From: an uncultured Pelagibacteraceae bacterium
Lineage (GTDB): Bacteria > Pseudomonadota > Alphaproteobacteria > Pelagibacterales > Pelagibacteraceae
Length of the DNA stretch: 64,000 bases
Reading direction: 5' to 3'
Assembly (NCBI GenBank): GCA_902635335.1
Contig: CACPNO010000002.1
Span: forward strand, 1-64,000
Positions 52,982 to 61,210 of the stretch are shown one piece after another; the first letter of the stretch is position 1; every line of letters begins with the position of its first letter. Below the pieces are notes generated by a model, which saw nothing but the letters and a program-made list of their open reading frames with translations, was not told where the DNA came from and did no database searches. A program made the position numbers and the translations under genes.

Positions 52982-55900
52982 AAAAAAATCTTTTAATCAA
53001 ATTAAAATTCACTCACAATATTCAATTTGTGAAGGTGCATTAAAAATTGAGGACCTAAAAGAATATTGTAAAAACAATAAGATTCAATGTGTTGGATTGA
53101 GTGATACCTATAATTTATCAGGTGCTTTAGAGTTTTCTGAAAATATTTCATCTGTTGGGACACAACCAATAATTGGATCACAAATTCAATTCAAATTTAA
53201 AAAAACCTATGGCATACTTCCTCTAATTGCTAAAAACTCTAAAGGTTATCAAAATATTATTGAACTTTCATCTAAAGCTTATTTAGAAAATCATAATAAT
53301 GATGAACCTCATTGTTCCATAGATGATCTAATAAAGTATAACGAAGGTATTATATTATTGTCCGGTTCAATAAATAATTTAATAGGAAAACTATTTAATA
53401 AAGGATTATTTGAAGATTTAGATGAATTGGTGACAATTCTTAATCGAAAATTTAAAGAAAATTTTTATTTAGAAATTCAAAGACATGGAGATCAAAATGA
53501 AAAGCAACTTGAGAACTTTAATTTGAGCCTCTCTCAAAAATATCAAATACCTATTATAGCTAGTAATGAGGTTTATTATTTAGACAAGGGAATGCATGAG
53601 GCTCATGATGCTTTAATGTGTATTGGGCAAAAAACTTATATAAATGATCAAAAAAGATTTAAACTTACAAATAATCATTACTTTAAATCTTCAGCAGAAA
53701 TGTCTGAGCTTTTTAAAGATCTACCTGAAGCATTAGAGAATAATTATAATTTACCCTTTAGATGTGATTTTAGACCTATTCCCTGCAAACCCATACTGCC
53801 TAACATTAGCTCAGACACAATAAATATTGACGATCAGTTAAAAAATGATTCCTTTGAAGGCTTGGAAGAAAAATTTAAAACCGACCCAGAGCTAAAAAAA
53901 AAAATATCAAATAATATAAAAATCAAAGAAACTTATAAGGATAGGTTAAATCATGAAATAAAAATTATAACTGAGATGAATTATTCAGGATATTTTTTAA
54001 TTGTTTCAGACTATATAAAGTGGGCGAAAGATAATAATATACCAGTTGGTCCAGGAAGAGGATCAGGAGCAGGTTCACTAGTTGCTTGGTGTCTATCTAT
54101 AACTGATGTAGATCCAATAAAATTTAATTTAATCTTTGAAAGATTTTTAAACCCAGATAGGATCTCCATGCCTGATTTTGATATAGATTTCTGTGAAGAA
54201 AAAAGAGACCAAGTTTTTAAATATTTAACAACTAAATATAAGGACAGTGTTGCTCACATTATTACATTTGGAAAACTTAAGGCTAGAATGGTGATAAGAG
54301 ATGTTGGACGTGTATTAGGACTGCCGTATGGCTTTATAGATAACATCTGTAAAATGATACCATTTGATCCATCTAGACCGCTAACCCTTCAAGAAAGTAT
54401 CAATGTGGAGCCAAGATTACAAAAATTAATTAATGAAGATAAAAGAGTTACTCGTCTGATTGAGCTGTCTTTAAAACTTGAAGGGTTAAATAGAAATGTT
54501 GCTACTCATGCAGCTGGTGTTGTTATAGCAGACAAAAAATTAACAGAAACTGTTCCTCTGTATAAGGATTCTGCTACAGATTTATTACTTCCTTCTACTC
54601 AATTTGATATGTATTCAGCTGAAAATGCTGGATTAGTTAAATTTGACTTTTTGGGTTTGAAAACGTTAACAGTAATTAACAAGACCCAAAAACTTGTAAA
54701 AAATAAACATCCAAATTTTAAAATTGAAACTATTAATTACGAAGATCAAAAAGTTTTTGACCTATTGTCTAGTGGTAAAACGGTTGGATTATTTCAATTG
54801 GAAAGTTCTGGAATGAAAGATGCTTTAATCAACATGAAACCTAATCATTTGGAAGATATTATTGCATTAGTTGCTCTATATAGACCAGGCCCTATGAGCA
54901 ATATTCCAACTTATAACGATTGTAAACATGGAAAGAGAGAACCTGATTATTTACATCCTAAATTAGAGAAGATTTTAAAACCTACTTATGGAGTGATTAT
55001 TTATCAAGAGCAAGTTATGCAAATTGCTCAAGTATTATCTGGGTTTACCGCAGGTGAAGCAGACATATTAAGAAGAGCTATGGGTAAAAAAAAAAGAGCA
55101 GAACTTGAAAAACAAAAAGAAAGATTTGTTGAGGGAGCTTACAATAATGGAATTAGTAAAGATATTGCAGCTGGTATTTTTTTAAAGATCGAGCCTTTTG
55201 CAGAATATGGATTTAATAAAAGTCATGCTGCTGCATATGCAATAATAGCATATCAGACTGCATTTTTAAAAACATACTATCCACATGAGTTTTTTGCTGC
55301 TTCTATGTCAATGGAACTTTCAAACCAAAAAAAATTAAGTGAATTTTATGAGGAACTTAAAAGATTGAACATAAAAATAACCCGTCCAGATATTAATAAA
55401 TGTAATGCTGATTTCTCCTCTGATGGTAAAAATTTTCTTTACGCTTTAGGGGCCATTAAAAGCGTAGGTTTTGAAGCGATTTCAAAAATTATACAAGAAA
55501 GAACTAAGAACGGTAGATATAAAAATTTAAACGATTTTATCAATCGTGTTAACCCAAAAGATATAAATAAATTACAGCTAGAAGGACTGGTTAAAGCAGG
55601 AGCGTTTGATAGCCTCAACATTAATAGACAAGCTTTGCATAATTCAATACCTAATATTATTTTAAAATCAAAAAATATTTTTGAAAATAATTCGGCAAAC
55701 CAAATTGATTTGTTTAATGAGGAAAATGATGAGTCTTTTATAGAGAATACAGAAGATTGGAATTTAGACAACAAACTCTCAAAAGAATTTGAAACCCTAG
55801 GTTTCTTTATTTCAGATCACCCTCTCAATCAATATAAATCAGTCTTTAATCAATATAATATAATTAATTATGAGGAATTTAATACAAATGAAAATATCCT

Positions 55901-56372
55901 AAGCTCAAATATTGCATCTACAATATTAAAGGTTCAGGAAAAAAAAACGCAAAAAGGAACTTCATACGCAATAATTAAATTTTCTGATTTATCAGGAGTT
56001 TTTGAACTTTTTGTATTTTCAGATGTTTTTGAATCAAACAGAGAAATCCTTATTGAGGGAAATTCCGTTATGATTACTTTAGTAAAAAATTTTGTTGATG
56101 AAAACAAAGCTCAAAAAAAAATCAATATTAGAAAAATTATTTCTTTGAAAGAAGTAATTAACAAGCCCGTAGAGGAAATAAAAATTAAAATTAAAAATAT
56201 TGAAGATATTCAAAAGATTAATAAATTAAGTATGGAAGGAGGTAAAACTAAGGTTATTATAAATGTCGAAACAGACAAAAAAACTATGTCTTTTCAATTA
56301 AATGAAAAAAGAAAAATAGACCATAAAATGCTTAATTTATTGAGAAATGATGAAAATATGGAAATTATTTAA
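52947..56372 (+). CDS. dnaE: DNA polymerase III alpha subunit
   Basis: PVGPGRGSGAGSLVAWCLSITDVDPIKFNLIFERFLNPDRISMPDFDIDFCEEKRD; 1141 aa; start ambiguous (52947, 52959 or 52968). Confidence 0.96.
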   Translation: MVISMLPMLQSKKKSFNQIKIHSQYSICEGALKIEDLKEYCKNNKIQCVGLSDTYNLSGALEFSENISSVGTQPIIGSQIQFKFKKTYGILPLIAKNSKGYQNIIELSSKAYLENHNNDEPHCSIDDLIKYNEGIILLSGSINNLIGKLFNKGLFEDLDELVTILNRKFKENFYLEIQRHGDQNEKQLENFNLSLSQKYQIPIIASNEVYYLDKGMHEAHDALMCIGQKTYINDQKRFKLTNNHYFKSSAEMSELFKDLPEALENNYNLPFRCDFRPIPCKPILPNISSDTINIDDQLKNDSFEGLEEKFKTDPELKKKISNNIKIKETYKDRLNHEIKIITEMNYSGYFLIVSDYIKWAKDNNIPVGPGRGSGAGSLVAWCLSITDVDPIKFNLIFERFLNPDRISMPDFDIDFCEEKRDQVFKYLTTKYKDSVAHIITFGKLKARMVIRDVGRVLGLPYGFIDNICKMIPFDPSRPLTLQESINVEPRLQKLINEDKRVTRLIELSLKLEGLNRNVATHAAGVVIADKKLTETVPLYKDSATDLLLPSTQFDMYSAENAGLVKFDFLGLKTLTVINKTQKLVKNKHPNFKIETINYEDQKVFDLLSSGKTVGLFQLESSGMKDALINMKPNHLEDIIALVALYRPGPMSNIPTYNDCKHGKREPDYLHPKLEKILKPTYGVIIYQEQVMQIAQVLSGFTAGEADILRRAMGKKKRAELEKQKERFVEGAYNNGISKDIAAGIFLKIEPFAEYGFNKSHAAAYAIIAYQTAFLKTYYPHEFFAASMSMELSNQKKLSEFYEELKRLNIKITRPDINKCNADFSSDGKNFLYALGAIKSVGFEAISKIIQERTKNGRYKNLNDFINRVNPKDINKLQLEGLVKAGAFDSLNINRQALHNSIPNIILKSKNIFENNSANQIDLFNEENDESFIENTEDWNLDNKLSKEFETLGFFISDHPLNQYKSVFNQYNIINYEEFNTNENILSSNIASTILKVQEKKTQKGTSYAIIKFSDLSGVFELFVFSDVFESNREILIEGNSVMITLVKNFVDENKAQKKINIRKIISLKEVINKPVEEIKIKIKNIEDIQKINKLSMEGGKTKVIINVETDKKTMSFQLNEKRKIDHKMLNLLRNDENMEII

Positions 56373-56424
56373 AAAACACTTGTATTTTTTTCTTTTTTTT
56401 GTAATTAGTTCCCTAAATTAATAC

Positions 56425-56492
56425 GCACACAATTTCTGGTTTTATACCTCCGGTCCTTTTTTTAGGCAGTAATTGTGGTGGCACAACCGGGA
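56425..56492 (+). ncRNA. Candidate rpsB mRNA leader (cis-regulatory RNA) with potential pseudoknot
   Basis: CACAATT (56428-56434) complementary to AATTGTG (56471-56477); loop CCGGT (56450-56454) complementary to ACCGG (56486-56490) just before the ATG at 56499; locally GC-rich in an AT-rich intergenic region. Confidence 0.65.
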
Positions 56493-56498
56493 AAAAAT

Positions 56499-57293
56499 AT
56501 GAAAATACCAAATCTCACAATAGAACAATTATTAGAAGCTGGCGTTCATCTTGGCCACAAAACTTTAAGATGGAACCCAAAAATGAAAAAATTTATTTTT
56601 GGAAAAAGAGACTCTATTCACATTATAGACCTCACTCAAACTCTAGAGTTAACCAAAGCTGCATTAGAAAAAGTTTATTCGACGATTTCAACAGGCGGCA
56701 AAATTTTATTTATTTCAACTAAAAAACAAGCCTCTGAGGCTATTGCAGAACTTGCAAACGAAACAGATCAATATTTTGTTAATTATAGATGGCTTGGTGG
56801 AATGCTTACTAATTGGGGTACAATATCTAATTCAATTAAAAAATTAGACAAAATTGAGACAGATTTAAAATCAGAAAATAGAGGTTTCACTAAAAAGGAA
56901 TTACTAAAAATGAGTGGCCAAAGAGATAAGTTACAAAGATCTTTAGGCGGAATATCTACTATGAAAAAAATACCTGATCTAGTATTTATAATTGACACCA
57001 ATTATGAATCATTAGCTATTAAGGAGTCTGTAAAATTAGGTATTCCTATAATTGCAATTCTAGATACTAATTCAAATCCTGACGGCATAGATTATCCTAT
57101 TCCAGGAAATGATGATGCAAGAAGATCTATTGATTTATATTGTAATCTATTAAAGGAAACAATTCTTAACGCAAAAAAAGACTTACCGAATACAAGTAGC
57201 AATAATGAAAATGAAAAAAAAATTAATGACAAAATGGACGTTTCAAATCCAGAAAATGCTAAAGAAATTAAAGAAGAGACAAAGATTAATTAA
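56499..57293 (+). CDS. rpsB: 30S ribosomal protein S2
   Basis: LTIEQLLEAGVHLGHKTLRWNPKMKKFIFGKRDSIHIIDLTQT; ATG at 56499 preferred to upstream GTG at 56475. Confidence 0.95.
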   Translation: MKIPNLTIEQLLEAGVHLGHKTLRWNPKMKKFIFGKRDSIHIIDLTQTLELTKAALEKVYSTISTGGKILFISTKKQASEAIAELANETDQYFVNYRWLGGMLTNWGTISNSIKKLDKIETDLKSENRGFTKKELLKMSGQRDKLQRSLGGISTMKKIPDLVFIIDTNYESLAIKESVKLGIPIIAILDTNSNPDGIDYPIPGNDDARRSIDLYCNLLKETILNAKKDLPNTSSNNENEKKINDKMDVSNPENAKEIKEETKIN

Positions 57294-57318
57294 ATTAAAT
57301 TATTAGCACAGGAAAAAA

Positions 57319-58171
57319 ATGAGTGACATAGAAAAAGTAAAACAATTAAGAAAATCAACAGGTGCAGGTTTTAAAGATTGCAATGCAGCACTTAAAGAGT
57401 CACAAGGAAATTTAGATAAAGCTGCAGAAATATTAAGAATTAAAGGTATTGCCAAAGCTTCAAAAAAAATGTCTAGAAATGCAACAGAGGGAGTTGTTGT
57501 AATATCAGGTGACGAAAAAAAAAATGTCTTTTATAGAGGTAAATTGTGAAACTGATTTTGTAGCAAAAAACGACGATTTTTTAGAATTTGTGAAAGAAAT
57601 AAGTGAATTAAATAATACTTATTTTTCAAAAATTGAAGAATTACAAAATTCTAAAATGAAAAATAATAAAACTGTTCAAGAAAATTTAGTAGCTTTAATT
57701 GCTAAAATTGGTGAAAAAATTACAATTGGAAGAGCAAAAACTCTAGCAGCAGATGACAAAAGAAATTTTGCTTATCAACATTCAGTTATTAAAGATAATG
57801 TCTCTAAATTAGTAGTAATAGTATCGTTGAATACAAAAGAAATATCAGATAAAATTGACTTATTTGGAAAACAAATATCAATGCATATAGCAGCTTCCAA
57901 CCCTTTAGCTATAAACCCGAATGAAATTGATCAAAAAATAATTGACAGAGAAATAGAGTTAATCGCTGAAGAATTAAAAAACTCTGGAAAACCAGAGGAA
58001 ATTGCAAAAAAAATTAGTTTAGGTAAGATTAACAAATTCAAAGATGAAAATAGTTTAATGACGCAAGACTGGGTAATGGATACAAAGATGAAAGTCAAAG
58101 ATGTTGTGAAAAGTCTTGAAATCTCTAATTTTAGTATAAATGATTTCGTTAGAATAAAGATTGGTGAATAA
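57319..58171 (+). CDS. tsf: Elongation factor Ts, interrupted by a frame change at an A10 tract
   Basis: Frame 1 (57319-57549): [34 protein letters not shown]; frame 2 from about 57520: [23 protein letters not shown]...; both are EF-Ts and join at the A run 57515-57524. Confidence 0.92.
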
Positions 58172-58722
58172 TGTTTGAAGAAACAAAATACAATACTAAG
58201 ATGCTTAAAACATATGAAGTTTTCCAAAATGAATTAGGATCATTGAGAACAGGTAGAGCAAATGCAAGTATGTTAGATATGATAAAAGTTGACGTTTATG
58301 GTCAAAAAATGCCGATAAATCAACTTGGAAGCATTACTACTCCTGAGCCTCGAAGTATAAATATTCAAGTTTGGGACACAAACAATGTAACACTTATAGA
58401 CTCTGCAATTAAAAAATCAGAATTAGGATTGAATCCTCAAATAGATGGACAGTTAATTAGATTGCCTGTTCCTGATTTAAGTGAAGAAAGAAGAATAGAA
58501 ATTAAAAAAATAATAAAATCAATGGGTGAAAAGTGTAAAATTTCTATAAGAAATATCAGGAGAGAAGCAAACGATGAGTTAAAAAAGTTACTCAAAGATA
58601 AAGATATTTCTGAAGATGAAGTAAAGACGAAAGAAAGTATTATTCAAGAATACACTGATAACCAAATAAAAGTTATAGAAGAAAGAGTTTCCCAAAAAGA
58701 AAATGAAATAATGACTATATGA
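58171..58722 (+). CDS. frr: Ribosome recycling factor
   Basis: LGSLRTGRANASMLDMIKVDVYGQKMPINQLGSITTPEPRSINIQVWD. Confidence 0.96.
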   Translation: MFEETKYNTKMLKTYEVFQNELGSLRTGRANASMLDMIKVDVYGQKMPINQLGSITTPEPRSINIQVWDTNNVTLIDSAIKKSELGLNPQIDGQLIRLPVPDLSEERRIEIKKIIKSMGEKCKISIRNIRREANDELKKLLKDKDISEDEVKTKESIIQEYTDNQIKVIEERVSQKENEIMTI

Positions 58723-59396
58723 GTTCACCTAAACATGTTGCGATCATCATGGATGGGAATGGAAGATGGGGAATTAAAAAAAAAAAATCAAGGAATTATG
58801 GACACAATGAAGGCGTCAAAGTTGTTGAGAAAATAATTGCTGAAGCAATCGCTAATAATATCAAATTTTTAACATTATTTACCTTTTCAACAGAAAATTG
58901 GAAAAGACCAAAAAAAGAAATTAGTTTCTTAATGTATCTTCTGGAACAATACATTAAAAAGGAATTAAAAAATTTAGTAAAAAAAAATATAAAAATTAAA
59001 ATAATTGGAAATATAAGAAAATTTCCAATAAAACTAAAACGAAGACTAAGAGAAGCAGAAATACAAACTTTAAGAAATACAAAAATTCAAATAAATATTG
59101 CACTAAATTATGGATCTAAGGAGGAAATAATAAAAACTGTAAAAAAATTAAATAAGCTAAATATACCAATAAATGAAAAAAATATATCGAAAAACTTGTA
59201 TACAAAAGATATGCCTGATCCTGAAATATTAATTAGAACGGGAAATAGATTTAGACTTAGTAATTTTTTATTGTGGCAATCTTCTTATACAGAAATTTTT
59301 TTTGTTAAAAAACTATGGCCAGATTTTAGCAAAAAAGATTTTAATAATATTATAAAAAATTTTAAAAAAATAAGAAGAAATTTTGGTGGAATTTAG
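58719..59396 (+). CDS. uppS: Isoprenyl (undecaprenyl) diphosphate synthase
   Basis: HVAIIMDGNGRWGIKKKKSRNYGHNEGVKVVEKI; FSTENWKRPKKEI. Confidence 0.95.
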   Translation: MSSPKHVAIIMDGNGRWGIKKKKSRNYGHNEGVKVVEKIIAEAIANNIKFLTLFTFSTENWKRPKKEISFLMYLLEQYIKKELKNLVKKNIKIKIIGNIRKFPIKLKRRLREAEIQTLRNTKIQINIALNYGSKEEIIKTVKKLNKLNIPINEKNISKNLYTKDMPDPEILIRTGNRFRLSNFLLWQSSYTEIFFVKKLWPDFSKKDFNNIIKNFKKIRRNFGGI

Positions 59397-60043
59397 TGAA
59401 ACAACTGTCTAAAAGAATTTTTACATCGATAATATTGTTATTGCTCATTTATTTTTCATTTATTAATATAATATTTTTTATATCATTTTTAGCATTGATT
59501 AATTTTTTTGTTATTTACGAATTTAATTATATTTTCAACAAAATTTTTAAAAATAATTTTTTTAAATTTGTATTTATTATTTTAATTTTAATCTTTATGA
59601 CAAATTTTTCTCTATTGCTTTTTCATAATATGTATTCTGGTGATGAAATGTTTACATTTTCGTTAATTTTTTTAATAATAATTTGTTCAACAACTGATAT
59701 AGGAGGCTATATTTTTGGTAATATTATTGGAGGAAAAAAAATTACTAAAATTAGTCCAAACAAAACTTACTCAGGTCTAATAGGATCATTTATTCTGTCC
59801 ATGATCTCTGGATATATATTCTATTTTTTTTATAGCGATATGTTATTTTTTAAAATTAATATATTCTTTTTAATATTATTAATTTCCTTAATATCTCAAT
59901 TAGGAGATTTATTTATTTCATTTTTAAAAAGAAAAGCTAATGTCAAAGATACAGGCTCTATCTTGCCAGGACATGGAGGAATTTTGGATAGAATAGATGG
60001 TATTTTATTTAGTTTACCTTTAGGTATAGTTTTAATTTCATAA
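59396..60043 (+). CDS. cdsA: Phosphatidate cytidylyltransferase
   Basis: TTDIGGYIFGNIIGGKKITKISPNKTYSGLIGSF; KRKANVKDTGSILPGHGGILDRIDGI; GTG start. Confidence 0.93.
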   Translation: MKQLSKRIFTSIILLLLIYFSFINIIFFISFLALINFFVIYEFNYIFNKIFKNNFFKFVFIILILIFMTNFSLLLFHNMYSGDEMFTFSLIFLIIICSTTDIGGYIFGNIIGGKKITKISPNKTYSGLIGSFILSMISGYIFYFFYSDMLFFKINIFFLILLISLISQLGDLFISFLKRKANVKDTGSILPGHGGILDRIDGILFSLPLGIVLIS

Positions 60044-60046
60044 TTA

Positions 60047-61210
60047 ATGAAAAGAGATTTATTTTTACTAGGTTCAACAGGGTCCATAGGGGACACAACT
60101 TTAAAAGTTGTCAAAAAAAATAAAAATGTATTTAGAGTTAAACTTTTATCAACAAATCAAAATATAAATAAAATTTATAAACAATCTTTAAAGTTTAATG
60201 TCAAAAGAATAGTTATTTTCGATAAAGACAAATATTACATGAATAAACACAAATTTAATAAAAAAAAGATTAAGGTTTTTTTTTCAATTAAGGAAGCTTT
60301 AAAAAATTATAAAGGTAAATCTTTCTTAACTATTAATGCAATATCAGGTATAGATGGTTTAGAGCCTTCATTGGATACCATTAAGTATTCTAAAAATTTA
60401 GCAATAGCAAATAAAGAATCAATAATATGTGGATGGAAATTTATAAAAAAATCTCTTAAAAAAAATAATACAAATTTTATACCATTAGACTCAGAACATT
60501 TTTCTATTTGGTCTTTATTAAAAAATGAAAAATACCAAAATATTAAAAAAATTTATCTTACTGCTTCAGGTGGCCCTTTTCTGAATAAAAAATTAAAAGA
60601 AATTAAAAATATAAAACCAAAATTTGCTTTAAAGCATCCAAATTGGCAAATGGGAAAAAAAATTTCAATAGACTCAGCCACCATGATGAATAAAATTTTT
60701 GAAGTAGTTGAAGCAATTAAGATATTTGATTTAGATATAAAAAAATTTCAAATACTTATTCATCCAAAATCTTACGTTCATGCTATTGTTCATTTCAACA
60801 ATGGATTAATCAAATTCTTAGCTCATGATACAACTATGGAAATTCCAATAACTAATGCATTATTTTTACAAAGTAATGTTAAAAAAAATGATAAAAACAT
60901 TTTTTACTATAATAGATTTAATGGATTAAACTTTATAAAGCCAAATTTTAAAAACTTTCCTCTTTTAAAAATATTGAAATATAAGTTTAATGATACCTTT
61001 TTTGAAACAATCTTGGTTTCTATAAACGATGAACTTGTTAGACATTATCTAAATAATAAAATATCATATATTTCAATTCATTTACTAATGCTTAAATTTC
61101 TAAAAAAATCATATTTCAAAAAATATTATAAAGTTAAGCCTAATAATATTAATCAAATTAAATCCATGGTAGATAAAGTAAATAATTACATAAAAAAACA
61201 TATAGATTAA
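60047..61210 (+). CDS. dxr: 1-deoxy-D-xylulose 5-phosphate reductoisomerase
   Basis: LLGSTGSIGDTTLKVV; LDSEHFSIW; TASGGPF; HPNWQMGKKISIDSATMMNK. Confidence 0.96.
   Translation: MKRDLFLLGSTGSIGDTTLKVVKKNKNVFRVKLLSTNQNINKIYKQSLKFNVKRIVIFDKDKYYMNKHKFNKKKIKVFFSIKEALKNYKGKSFLTINAISGIDGLEPSLDTIKYSKNLAIANKESIICGWKFIKKSLKKNNTNFIPLDSEHFSIWSLLKNEKYQNIKKIYLTASGGPFLNKKLKEIKNIKPKFALKHPNWQMGKKISIDSATMMNKIFEVVEAIKIFDLDIKKFQILIHPKSYVHAIVHFNNGLIKFLAHDTTMEIPITNALFLQSNVKKNDKNIFYYNRFNGLNFIKPNFKNFPLLKILKYKFNDTFFETILVSINDELVRHYLNNKISYISIHLLMLKFLKKSYFKKYYKVKPNNINQIKSMVDKVNNYIKKHID

Noticed and set aside
55439-55774. 111-aa antisense ORF in dnaE
   Set aside because: No domain, lies entirely within conserved dnaE.
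56475-56498. Upstream GTG start for rpsB (MVAQPGKN...)
   Set aside because: Overlaps the predicted leader structure; S2 proteins normally begin near KIPNLTIEQLLEAGVHLGH, matching ATG 56499.
57509-57549. Independent start (GTG at 57509) for the second tsf ORF
   Set aside because: It lacks the EF-Ts N-terminal UBA-like domain; the two frames join as one EF-Ts at the A10 tract, so a separate gene is less likely.
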